In this document: piece after piece, positions 29,501 to 39,367 of the stretch
Layout: each line of letters begins with the position of its first letter
Position numbering within the stretch: position 1 is the stretch's first letter
The notes under the pieces: generated by a model
Databases searched by the model: none
What the model was told of the DNA's origin: nothing
The model's input: only the letters and a program-made list of their open reading frames with translations
Assembly: GCA_907165065.1 (NCBI GenBank)
Contig: OU015529.1
Coordinates: forward strand, 9,929,554-9,993,553
DNA: 64,000 bases
From: Caprimulgus europaeus
Lineage: Eukaryota > Chordata > Aves > Caprimulgiformes > Caprimulgidae
Direction: 5' to 3'
Translations under genes and position numbers: made by a program

Positions 29501-32500
29501 GCACAAAGTGGCACAGGAAGGAGGGTACCAGTTCAGAGGTGAGCACCCTTCCCTCTGAATTGCTGTGACTATCCCAGAATACTAAAGGGGACCTTGTTGG
29601 CAGAGGCTTTATCTCATGTATCAAACAGAAACCAAATTCTCTCTGCTTTGTTGTAAGACATCCTGTTTGTACTTTCCATAAGAGAAGGGTATTAAGAGGA
29701 ATGCCTTTATCAGGTTAACTTGGATAATTTGTCTGTCTATCCAATGCACTGTCACTTCAAACAGCAAGATACTTTCTTCCTGTCTTTAAACAGGAGTGCC
29801 ACTGCTATTTTTATAAGGTCTGCAGGATCCTGCCACGGAACAGGCATTAGTCAATACCAGACTAAGTAATACAGGACATATTAGCACACAGGTCCTGATT
29901 CTGAGACGTTAATGAATCATTGTTTTCAACAATTTGAGGATTCAACCCCTTCCTAAAGCTGTGTATTGCGGCTGCTCATTGATGGATTGTCCTAACAGCT
30001 ATGTACCTGGTGCAGTGAAATGTCACTCTGACCACTGAAACAGATGAAAAAAAGAACGAGTCTGAATGGTTCATTTATGAAAAAGTAAAGTGTACAGAGT
30101 GTGCCAGCTTAACTGCATTTTCTTCATTTGCATTGGAAAGCAAACAGCAATTTTACAAAAGCAGTAAGAGATTTGTTTTTTAAAGCAGAAATGTTACTAA
30201 TATGAACTTTGTAACAAATGTAACTGAATTATTTAACTTTCACCTTTTTCAAAACTTGATTATCTGTTACACCTCAATTTGGGCCTTTTCATATATACTA
30301 AAGTTACTTCACTTTCAGGTGCCTACGCCACTAGTACAATGCCACTGTTCTTAGTAATCCTCCTCTCCTGTAAAAAACAGAAGGGGATCCTATAGAGGAA
30401 TGCACTTGATTTAAAAACCAACCATCACCATCACCAAACAACAAACACACCCCAAAAATCTCCCCACACACCACCACCACCACAATTCAGCATTCATTAC
30501 TTCTATTGGAAACAGAGGCATTATTGTCTCTTTTCTACTCCTTACCTTGCTGCTGGATGTGGATGTACATCATTTAAACCTAAACCAATGTGCAACTCTT
30601 TCAGAAAAATTCAAAATATACTTTCTGAATTTCACATTAGACCACAAAAACACAAAACTTAAGTCAATGGAAAAAAGAAAAAATAAAATTAGACATTTCA
30701 AGCAGTTACATTAACAGTTTCCCATTGATGGTACCATGCCATATCCAGTAAAAGTTATTCTAGTAGGAAAAAAAATTCTGGCAGTGCTTATAAACTGATA
30801 GGTCCTCTAAGGAAAGAATCAGCCCAGTAGGCCCAGTGAATATTCTCCACCCCTAAACTGAAATTACTGTAATAAATGTATATACCCTTACCTCCAATAG
30901 TGTGTAGAATTTGTCCATTTTTTTGAGTAACCAAAATCCTATGATGTCCAGTGTCTGCTATTACCAGTCTTTCTCCTGAATTATCTACGGTCACTTTGCC
31001 AGGGAACAGCAGGGGAGAAGGTGGGAGGGAGTCTCTGTATAGCTTTATTCCAATTCTGTTATCTTTGAGTTGTTCTCTCTCCTTGTAGAATTTCAGTGTT
31101 ATAGAAGTAAACAGAAACAACTTCTCTCTGTGTCCCTCTCCAACAAGTGAAAACAGCATATTTCCACGAGGCCCAAGAATGACCAGAGTGGGCCAGCAGG
31201 ACACTTCTAGTTCATGCCACAGTGTTGCATCTGCATCATTTACTACAGGGTGGACAATATTGTACCTCAGAACAGCACTTCTAATGTTATCCAGAACTTT
31301 TTCATTTGGGAATTTCGCTGAATGGACACCAACAACAATCAGACCATCTGAAAGGAAAAATAAAGTCATGCATTGAAATGCATTTGTATTTGTATTTTAA
31401 AAAAGGCAAAAATCAAGCACAGTTCTCTCGCAATGTGACTGACTGCGTTCCAGGGTGAAAGAGGATTTGAACAAACAAAAAGCAATCACATCTCAGCAGG
31501 AATATAGGGAGCTACATATACAAAATATTGAAACTCAGAAATAACATTTCAGTAAAATTACTGAACTTTAGGACCATTATTTCCCTAGATGGTTGACATT
31601 TAATATGTCATAAATGGTTCTTAGTTCCTGAACCTCTACATAGTAAGGCAGAAAAATACTTTCAAAATAATTATGGGTAAGCTGTAGCAGTTCAGCTGAT
31701 ACTTTGGGTTTTTCAGATGCTTATGACACCTCTTTGTCTTTTGATTCCTATACACAACTACGGTATTTTAGAAAACAAATTTTTTTCCACTGTTAACTGG
31801 GAATCACAAAGGAACAACACTGAACTCTGGAAGTCCAGAATTACCTTGGTAAACCTAACTCTAGATAAACAGTAAAAAAATAAGTTACAGGTTTCCGAAA
31901 TCAGTATTCTATATTTCAAATAAAAATGGCAGCACTGACAACTATGGCAAAATGACAAATAGCACTTGTTACAAACCAGGCTTGAACCCTTTTCCTTAAA
32001 AAAAGAAACAAAAAAAGGAACAGGGGATTAAATAATTGATTTTTGCCTCTACCCTTAAAATGTTTAACTTAATTTCTGTACTTGGTTAATAAAGACAATG
32101 AAGAGTTTATGTTTTCCCATAGCAGGGATAACTGCACTTGAAATCCTAGTATGAAGGTGTTGCAGAAGCATAAAGCAATGTAATTCTGCTTTGATATACT
32201 GCATACATAATACTAACCCTAAAAATCAATCAAAAGCACACAATTACGGGTTTCCTTGAATTGCTTGCTTATTTTCTTAGTTTTACGAAATTCTAACACA
32301 GAAATAAAAATCTATGGCTCAGAGTTCAGCTGCTTTTCCCTTGAGAGAAGAAATAAATCTGTTTCCACTCCATGTAGACAGTTATATAAGCAGGGCCAAA
32401 TATTCTACTCCCTCTTCCTATCCAACAGACGAAAAATGAAGAGCCTTCCTTCAGTCAAGCCATGTTTCAGTACTTTCTAGGAGAAATAAAAGAGAGTAAA

Positions 32501-35500
32501 AATACAAAAATCACTCTGATACAGTCTTTATCAATCCTATAGGTGCAGCATGTTGCAATATCAGACAGCTGAAGTTGCAGTATCATTAATAGCTGAACTC
32601 CAAACAGCAGGTCAAATATTTTAACTGTAATATGATCAGCAGCAGCACTTATATTTGTCCTTCAAAAATATCATTAAAGCTAGAAAGACAATTCTACACT
32701 GAACATCTGAACAGCACAAATAAGTTCTAACATCCTCCCATGAAGAAAACTCTTGTTGAAATTGACAGATGATATGCTGACATATAAGAATATGCATATA
32801 ATTTACAACACTTTATTTGAAGGATTATAACGGAGCACAAGGCTGGACTTATGCCAAGCTATTTCTGAATATTAAAAAGTACTCCCTCTTATAGAAATAA
32901 TTTCTGGACTGCTGATAACATGAACTGAATATGCACTGGGGTTTAAAATAGCTTTCTGAATGCCACTTGAAAAACAGAAATAGCACCACTGAAGATAGCA
33001 GTGAGAACATATCAGATAAAGATGCTAGGCGACATTTAATCCTATGGAAAGCAGTTTTCATTTTGAAACAGATCTCCTGAATTTCCAGACAATAGAAGTA
33101 TCTGCATACATATAATGATACATGTAATGGCTTAGGATCACCCTAAACCATACATATAATGATACTTGTAATGGTTTAGGATCACCCTAAACCTGCAGTT
33201 TCTTGTTTTCAGACTTCTCATGTCTGATGATCACGCTGATCATGAGTTTCAACATAGTGCACATAAGAGGGCATTTGAATCATGCTAAAAAATGTATGTA
33301 CACAACATACAATCAAAAAAAGACATTTCTGCAAATTATACAAATATCAAGGTTTGCAGAAAAATATAGGCAATCTTCCTTCAAATATTCAAACAGATCC
33401 AAATGCATTATGAGGTAGATGCTTTGTCAGAGTAAGATGCTTGTTTTTATTCTGACTAATCTTGTCTGCTACATCGGCACTGTCTGCCAGGTCTATAGCA
33501 CAGTAAATAAACCCATGAAATGTGTAAATAAATGCTATGTTTACAAATCTAAAGTCTTGTAAAGCTGCAGTTTCACTAAGTCCTTAATCTGACTTGCTGC
33601 TGCCAAAACAAATCGTGTCAATTCATCTTTTGCACCAAATTCAGGTTTTTTACGATCATGTGGTGATAGATTTGGGAACTAACCCAACCCAAGTGAACCT
33701 GTCCCCCAGCCCCTGGGTGGAGAAAGGAATTGCATTAACGAAAGAAAAAAGCAGATGAAAATAGAATGAAACCCCAGCATAAGGCCAAACACCAAGACAC
33801 CTGCATTAATATATCCAGACATTCTTAAAGCCCCTTTTTATATGTTTGACATCCTTTCTACATCATTCTTCCAACTTCGATCTTCCTCAAGTTTTTCAGG
33901 CAAAACCTCTCCCCTCTTCTTTCTCCTAGTGATTACTAAATCGTGTTTGCTATTGGTGAAGGTGATGCACATTGATACAAAACCACCTACTGAAGTGTTT
34001 TTCTATGGCGTAAAAAACCACAACCCTTACTGCCTTGATATTTTTATACATACTACTGCAATGCTAAAATTTACACAGTTAGCACAGCAAAGAGAGACTA
34101 AATAATTCTGAAAAGGCTGACAATCAAAACATGAAAACAACAGAAAACAACCAAAAGGAAGATCTATAGTGAAAAAAAGTATATTTCTTTTTGTTTGAAC
34201 CATCAAGCATCTTAATCCCTTCCTGAACCCAACTGCTATCCTCTGTTTCCTAAGGGATTAAATTTTAAGATTAATGCTCCACACACCTGCTCTTCTTTCC
34301 TTTTACCACCACTTGTTTTTCCACTTTCACCCCAAGTATCTTTATTCTCACTGCAGTTCCTTTAGGAACAGGATAGCTCAAATGCAAGAAGAACATATCA
34401 GGATAACTCAAATGCAAAAAGAATTTATCACCTATCAGCAAAGTACTCTCCTCAAGTAATAACTCCTATGGAAGGGAGTTTAATGCAAGTCAAACAAAAA
34501 TATGTGTCTCCAAGTGGACCTCCAGTTCAGTTCAGACTGCTGCAGCCACTCCTACACCAGTAGAGAGATGTTTGAATACTTCAAAGAGAAAGCTTGTGGG
34601 GAAGAGATTGTTAAAGTGAGTGTTTTGTTATCAACTGATTTAACAGCTTAATCTTAAAAAACAGATTAAGGATATGACAGCTATATTAATACAATAACAC
34701 TATACTACAAAATGTTTATCATTTAAAGATATTATTCATTATACAATCGATGTAATATTCTGAAATCTCGATCTAGACCTTCTCCCAAGCGTGCCTGATA
34801 TCCACAGCAGTCCATTTACCATTTGCTAATCACCTTCCACTTAAAACTGCCTCCCTCTCAAAAGAATTCCATGACAGTTTTTCCTTATTAATGTTTCTCA
34901 TATCCAAAAGCATTATATCAATTCTAAAATTTCTCCAAAGCAAATATATAAGCTTTTCAAAGTAGAAAAATTAGTCTTCTGTAAAGTGCTAAGTAGACCT
35001 ACAATATTTGAGCTACTTAAAGAACTTGACATTTCAAAGACTGTCATTTTTTTCAAATGAAAGAAGGTAACATATGAAAAGAAATGGTGCCAAAATTAAA
35101 AACAATCAGAAATGCCAATGGAGAATCAGAGACTTAAACATTACAATGTTATTTATTTCATATGTATTATATTTGATACAATATTTTTAGGGCTGAAAAT
35201 AACACTGTTCTTCATCTCACTGTGAAGTCTATTAAAATATCCAAGATAAGTGAGTAGCTGGTACATTCTGTGTAAAGACCACAGCTTATCTCTGACAAGT
35301 CACCATGATGACAAGAGACCGCATTCTGAATAGTAATTACCCCGTATTTTTATTCACTCAAAGCGCAAGATTTCATCTCAGATATTAATTTAAAGAGCTT
35401 AATTCCCTTTCCAAAATACAGAACTACTAATGGTGCATAAAGTGATGCCAACACACACACACAAAAAATCTAAACCAAGCTTACATATTTTGTTATTTCA

Positions 35501-37879
35501 TTTAAAATGGAAAAAACAAGTAATCTTAAACATTTTCACTCTACCACCTTAACTCTATTCTGCTCAGAGCTGGCTCCTAAGCCAAGTGTAGAGGGTTACA
35601 TACTTATATTAACTTCAAGCCCATATCTCACATCCTTGTGTAGCTTTTTGCATCTAGCCTTATTCACAAGCATATCAGATTTGGGCTTTGAGCACGTATA
35701 CTGTTTCTTTAATTACACAGACACAACAGACACCTTAGGTAACCCCATTTAAAAATGTGATGGGAATATACATAGTCACCTTTTTTAGACTACTTAAAAG
35801 ATTAGAAGACATTTTTAGGCACCCCTGAAATTTTGCCAGCTGTTTAGTAACCAGCAACAAAGTGACTCAGCTACTCCTCCTGCAACACTGCCAGGAAATT
35901 CTATTCCAAGCAAGCCAAAGCACTGTTACCTTTATCAGAGTGCTGGTGCTCTAAGGCGTGGAGATCAGGCAGCAGGTGCAAACAATTGATGCAGCAGTAA
36001 GTGAAGAAATCCAACACCACAACTTTTCCACAAAGGTCTTTGTGAAGAGAAATAGGACCTTCTGTGTTCAACCACTGTAGATCTGGAGTTCAGAGAACAG
36101 TGATACCCAGTTAGCAGAAGAGTAGGGGAAGGCAGACACTCATACCTAACGTGCCCAACAACACACAACATTCCTGGTACATTTCACTTAAAAAAAAAAA
36201 TTAAAATTAAAAAAATTCAACATCCCTTTCTATGCAGGTAGAAAAGCAAACCAGAAGTGTTTCATTTATCCATTTATTTATATTATTATTGTTTATATTA
36301 TTCTAATATTCCACAATTCTTCATAGCTACTAAATGAAAAGAAATACTATTAACAAGATTTAATGTAATATCAAAAGTACAGTTTATATACTTAAATAGG
36401 CACCTTTTAAGTGAAAGAACATGCAAACCTCAGAACAATTTTCATACATTTTAAAACACGGTCTACATTATTCAACCCTTAACAATATCAAATGGGCAAC
36501 AATTAATTATTTATAACTCACATAAATGCTAGTAAACTAAAACAGTGTTAAACTCTTAATGATTTTTCCAAGTTTTGTAATGAACTAATTTCAGAGATGA
36601 TTGAAATATTTTTGTGTTTATATTTTTGATCTTGTTTTTCAAAGTCTGAAATGACAGGTTTAAATTAATCCTGTTACATGTGAAGAAATATGACCCTTTC
36701 AGATATACCCAGTAGAACTCCTGGTCATTTATTTTAACTGCTTGATATGAGCCATGGAAGCATTATTTTCTCACTGGTAACTGATATTCCTCTGATCCCA
36801 TGAGAAACTGGTATCAAGTTAAGAAATAAATATCCTAGAGTGTGGTCTGCCATTGCTATCACTTATCATTCCTGAAAATAATGGCAGGAGGATGATAGAA
36901 GTGATACAAAGCAAAGATGAACCAAGTTTCTGAAGGTCTATTTTCAAAAAATGTATATGCTGACTCACCTAAAAATCCTGAAAACTGCCCCTCCCTGACA
37001 GTTTCAGCAAACAAAGTTCTTATTGCCCCAGGAAAAGTTATTGCTGCTGAAGTCAGCAGGAGGCTTGCTTTCTGTTTCACTAACAGGAGGATTGACCTCT
37101 ACCTCCATATAGTTATAAACATAAATAGATGCACACACATGTAGATCGGGTGACAATAACAATTTATCAAGTATATGTATTATTTCCACAATATAAGGGC
37201 TTTACTTTTTACTTTTTAAAATAAAAGAGTAGGTTATTTATTTTATGGCATTGCTCTGCTTTTCACTAGAATTAAAATACCTTTCATAAAAAATACTGGA
37301 AATGAAAAATGTTGGCTACCTATTTGAGCTCTTTTTAGAGGAGAAAATAAGCTTTGACAGAACACAAAGTAAAACAATATTAATGACAGAAGTGAAAACT
37401 CAATTTAGGGTCCCAATCTAGACAGAAAGAGCATTCACTTTGCTCCACTGGTTAAGTCAGAATTCATTTTAACAGACTGATTTTAACCCTGAAGTTTACC
37501 TCCTGAGGTGTCTGTCTTGCAGTCAGATGTGAGCTCACACAGTTGCAGGGAGCCTCACTAAGGCTGAAAGGACCCTGAGCAGGACTTGCAACATCTCACT
37601 TAACCTTTGATTTTCACACTTGGCACCAGAAGAGAGACAGAAATGTGTGAAAGGGAAATAGGCACACCACTGACAGAGGATGCCATCTCCAGCACAGTTT
37701 ATATTATCAGGGTCATGAAAATTGATAACAGGTAAGTCATGGGGAGAGAAAGCTGGGAGGCATCCTAAGCGTCTGCAGTGAAGCCAAGGGAGCTCAGGAG
37801 AGAGCTGTTAGAGTTGCTAAGGTTCTCACTATGACCAGGGGAGAGAGATAGCAATATATTGCACAGAAAGGAAAAGCTT

Positions 37880-37914
<35 letters not shown>

Positions 37915-38402
37915 ATTAAGCTACTAGAGATTTAGAAGTGAAGTTTTAAAGTAAGGGTTTCTGCAACCAGAAGCAGGGGGAGCATGGATAAAGGGGTTCT
38001 TTTTTCTTGTCCTCTGCTCCCGGTGCTTTCAGGAATGACATTTCCTGTTTAAAAAAGCCGCTAACGGGGCCGGAATTATACGGCCTCTCAGGCAGCGGGA
38101 CTCCAAGGAAAAGGCCACACGGTGAGCGTCGGGGCTCACCCGCTCCACTGGGGAGACCCCGCAGCCCCCTCCCGCCGGGCCCAGGCCGCCGAACCGCCCT
38201 CCGCTGCGGGGCCTGACCGGCTCGGACCCCGCCACCCACCTCCGCCGAGCTCGGGCACCGTTAGGTCCCGCTCCCGGCTATCCATCTTCTTCAGGTACTG
38301 GTAGACCAAGTTCTCCTTCTCCTGGGGAGTCTCGGCGTCGAGCAGGGCGTACTCCAGCTGGGTCTGGGCGGGCAGCAGCCCCGCCAGGCCGCCCGCCGCC
38401 AT
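11264..38402 (-). CDS. NHLRC2: NHLRC2, NHL repeat-containing protein 2 (complete, 11 coding exons)
   Basis: Joined coding exons, in transcription order: 38402-38240, 36082-35930, 31347-30892, 28555-28434, 26774-26645, 16670-16577, 16104-15873, 15421-15299, 14242-14033, 13157-12932, 11529-11264. They total 2,175 nt, 724 residues plus TAA; the human protein is 726. All phases close without a frameshift. Domains: thioredoxin-like fold at about residues 40-200 with the CCINC motif at C84-C88; NHL beta-propeller at about 205-575, with repeated YVADT/VADS-type blades; C-terminal beta domain to 724. Family knowledge: human NHLRC2 loss causes FINCA disease (fibrosis, neurodegeneration, cerebral angiomatosis), and the protein is linked to phagocytosis and cytoskeletal control. 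Its exact biochemical activity is unsettled. The ATG chosen matches the mammalian N terminus and sits in strong Kozak context (GTCATGG). No signal peptide follows this ATG, so a cytosolic protein is inferred. Confidence 0.97.
12932..13157 (-). CDS. NHLRC2: NHLRC2 coding exon 10
   Basis: Encodes residues 562-636 plus one base. It includes [21 protein letters not shown] and NSWFITAEG, which match the linker and start of the C-terminal beta domain. Acceptor TGATAG|TT, donor GAAG|GTAAAG. Confidence 0.95.
14033..14242 (-). CDS. NHLRC2: NHLRC2 coding exon 9 (NHL blade, GC donor)
   Basis: Encodes residues 492-561, including [26 protein letters not shown] and [20 protein letters not shown]. Acceptor CTTAG|AT. 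The donor reads ATG|GCAAGT, so the following intron must be GC-AG: only this cut joins in frame to exon 10 and reproduces the human order (VSV then LPIF; here LSM then LPIL). The alternative GT four bases downstream would break the frame. Confidence 0.93.
15299..15421 (-). CDS. NHLRC2: NHLRC2 coding exon 8 (NHL blade)
   Basis: Encodes residues 451-491, including [20 protein letters not shown] and [11 protein letters not shown]. Acceptor TTTCAG|AA, donor ATAAG|GTAAGC. Confidence 0.96.
15873..16104 (-). CDS. NHLRC2: NHLRC2 coding exon 7 (NHL blade)
   Basis: Encodes residues 373-450, including [20 protein letters not shown] and [20 protein letters not shown]. Acceptor CTTTAG|T, donor CATTG|GTAATC. 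Confidence 0.96.
16577..16670 (-). CDS. NHLRC2: NHLRC2 coding exon 6
   Basis: Encodes residues 342-372 plus two bases, including [17 protein letters not shown]. Acceptor TTTCAG|GG, donor GGGAAG|GTAAGC. The segment before VLW is about two residues shorter than in human, which accounts for part of the small length difference. Confidence 0.95.
16837..16888 (+). repeat. G14 run in a polypurine tract
   Basis: A run of 14 G at 16,847-16,860 is flanked by AG-rich sequence. On the NHLRC2 strand this is a C/T tract about 180-220 nt upstream of exon 6. Such tracts can form G-quadruplex or triplex DNA and are often wrong in short-read assemblies. Confidence 0.9.
17101..17113 (+). repeat. Short G-rich run
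   Basis: Seven G, a T and five G, followed shortly by a TTTG repeat, in NHLRC2 intron 5. Simple sequence with no assigned role. Confidence 0.7.
26645..26774 (-). CDS. NHLRC2: NHLRC2 coding exon 5
   Basis: Encodes residues 299-341 plus one base, including [20 protein letters not shown] and [12 protein letters not shown]. Acceptor TTGTAG|AT, donor TTCAG|GTATTG. Confidence 0.96.
28434..28555 (-). CDS. NHLRC2: NHLRC2 coding exon 4 (NHL blade)
   Basis: Encodes residues 258-298, including FNSPQGIAI and [14 protein letters not shown], a typical NHL blade. Acceptor TATAG|GT, donor AAAG|GTAAAT. Ends in phase 0. Confidence 0.96.
30892..31347 (-). CDS. NHLRC2: NHLRC2 coding exon 3 (rest of thioredoxin-like fold, start of propeller)
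   Basis: Encodes residues 106-257 plus one base; the longest exon, 456 nt. Acceptor TTTCAG|AT, donor GGAG|GTAAGG. It carries [19 protein letters not shown], the conserved cis-proline-like segment [12 protein letters not shown], and the first NHL blade ([13 protein letters not shown]). D143 aligns with human D148, the residue changed in FINCA disease, and is intact. Confidence 0.97.
33105..33192. repeat. 44-bp unit in two direct tandem copies
   Basis: Copies at 33,105-33,148 and 33,149-33,192 differ at only two positions. Each contains an inverted repeat: in copy 2, GGTTTAGG (33,173-33,180) and CCTAAACC (33,186-33,193) form a perfect 8-bp stem around a 5-base loop. Copy 1 has one G:U-compatible change (GGCTTAGG). 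Confidence 0.95.
34370..34429. repeat. 30-bp unit in two direct tandem copies
   Basis: Copies at 34,370-34,399 and 34,400-34,429 differ at four positions. Lies in NHLRC2 intron 2. Probably a simple replication-slippage duplication. Confidence 0.9.
35451..35463. repeat. Short (CA)n microsatellite
   Basis: A CA run of about 13 bases in NHLRC2 intron 2. Confidence 0.75.
35930..36082 (-). CDS. NHLRC2: NHLRC2 coding exon 2 (thioredoxin-like active-site exon)
   Basis: Encodes residues 55-105 plus one base. Acceptor CTCCAG|AT, donor AAAG|GTAACA. Contains [17 protein letters not shown], with C84, C85 and C88 forming the family's CCINC redox-like motif in place of the classical CxxC. Confidence 0.96.
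36083..38239 (-). other. NHLRC2: NHLRC2 intron 1
   Basis: About 2.2 kb. The end next to exon 1 is CpG-rich and part of the promoter island. A 29-A run lies at 37,884-37,912. No coding sequence is recognised. Confidence 0.85.
37884..37912 (+). repeat. A29 homopolymer
   Basis: Twenty-nine consecutive A bases, directly after TTTATT. The octamer AGAATTAA follows the run (37,912-37,919) and also occurs at 37,268-37,275, so a poly(A)-tailed insertion with a target-site duplication is possible but not shown. Confidence 0.95.
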
Positions 38403-38495
38403 GACGCCTCCCGGGCCCGCCCGCGGCCGGGCGCGCCGCTGTTGACCGGCCTGACGCTTCACCGCCGCACATTCGACATCGCCCCCAACGCCGGG
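38055..38495. promoter_or_regulatory. NHLRC2: CpG island over NHLRC2 exon 1
   Basis: Dense CpG and high GC, covering exon 1 and the flanks of the NHLRC2 start. It contrasts sharply with the AT-rich intron DNA on one side and the AT-rich spacer on the other. Expected to be the NHLRC2 core promoter and 5' UTR. Confidence 0.85.
38240..38402 (-). CDS. NHLRC2: NHLRC2 coding exon 1
   Basis: Encodes residues 1-54 and the first base of codon 55, starting [13 protein letters not shown]. The donor is GGAG|GTGGGT. The exon lies in a CpG island, as expected for a first exon. The reading frame stays open upstream to an in-frame ATG at 38,555 (see findings). Confidence 0.95.
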
Positions 38496-38695
38496 GAGGA
38501 AACCTGAAATAAAAAAAAATAGCAATAATAAAAAAACATAAGAAAGCCTAAGCACAAACAGGGAGTAGCCCCTCTGCCTCGAAGGGGACCTCCTCTTCCA
38601 TTCCCGTTTTTACAGAGAGTTGATATTCACAGACGCATATTCGTAAAGAGAAGCCCCAGGGGTGATTCCAGCTCAGCAGATTCCACACAGACAGC

Positions 38696-38706
38696 TTTTC
38701 CCGCCC
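38696..38706 (+). promoter_or_regulatory. E2F-like site
   Basis: TTTTCCCGCCC matches the E2F/DP consensus TTTSSCGC. It sits in the AT-rich spacer between the two CpG islands, between the divergent starts, where a cell-cycle input to the DNA repair gene would make sense. Match by eye only. Confidence 0.4.
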
Positions 38707-38811
38707 AAATAATTTTTTAATTTGTAAGTGGAACAGATGTCAAAATCGAGCAGTTCTGGAACAAAGTCCAAACGAAACATCGATAATTTAAACAGTGGGA
38801 ACAGTGGTTTG

Positions 38812-38834
38812 TTTTTTTTTTTGTGGGGGGGGGG
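38812..38834 (+). repeat. T11 followed by G10 runs
   Basis: Eleven T, then GT, then ten G, just upstream of the DCLRE1A-side CpG island. Simple sequence, likely variable in length. Confidence 0.9.
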
Positions 38835-38859
38835 ATGCTGTGAGAGAAGCGGAAAGTTG

Positions 38860-39250
38860 ATCGACAGCCGCGGTGACGAAACTGCGGCAGCGAACGGCTG
38901 TGGAGAGGCGCGCGCTCGAGGAGGTGCCCGCCCGCGACCCTTGGTACCGGCAGGACGCTCCGGTGAGGCAGCTGCCCGCGGCGGGAGGCAGCGGGGAGGC
39001 AGCGGTGAGGCAGCCGCCCTCAGTGGTGCCCGCGGCGGGACCTATGCGCGGAACTCCTCCCGGCAGCGCCGTGCCGGTGTCGGCCTTCGCCGTGTGGTGA
39101 CTCCCGGCAGCGATCCCGTAACTGCACTCCTCGTCGTTTTCCTTTAAAATCTTCCTGTTTCGGGGCCGCTCGGTGACAGTCGGGGAGCGGGGGCTGGCTG
39201 GGCTTCACCCTCCGAGGCCGGGTTGGTGCTTACGGGCGGGGTCCCTGAAG
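38860..39250. promoter_or_regulatory. DCLRE1A: CpG island on the DCLRE1A side
   Basis: High GC and CpG density, with four close copies of a GGNGAGGCAGC-like unit at 38,962-39,013 and two copies of CTCCCGGCAGCG near 39,055 and 39,101. Probably the DCLRE1A core promoter and start of its 5' UTR. Confidence 0.8.
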
Positions 39251-39367
39251 GAAATGGCTCACCCCGCAAGTCTGTCTGCGTCCTACAGACTCGGGTTCTG
39301 TGTAGCAGGAGTGATTGCAAATATTCAGAGAGACGCTCATTAAATTATCTTTAGGATAGGATCCACC

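Larger units (their letters stand above)
31348..35929 (-). other. NHLRC2: NHLRC2 intron 2
   Basis: About 4.6 kb, AT-rich. It holds a 44-bp tandem duplication (33,105-33,192), a 30-bp tandem duplication (34,370-34,429) and a short CA run near 35,451-35,463. No coding sequence is recognised. Confidence 0.85.

Noticed and set aside
33173-33193. Palindrome considered as a rho-independent terminator or CRISPR-type repeat
   Set aside because: This is vertebrate intron DNA; two tandem copies with no spacer are not an array, and no U-run follows the stem.
38737-39147. Long plus-strand frame through the promoter CpG island
   Set aside because: GC-rich DNA has few stops. The sequence is G/A/R-rich with no domain and probably lies at or above the transcription start.
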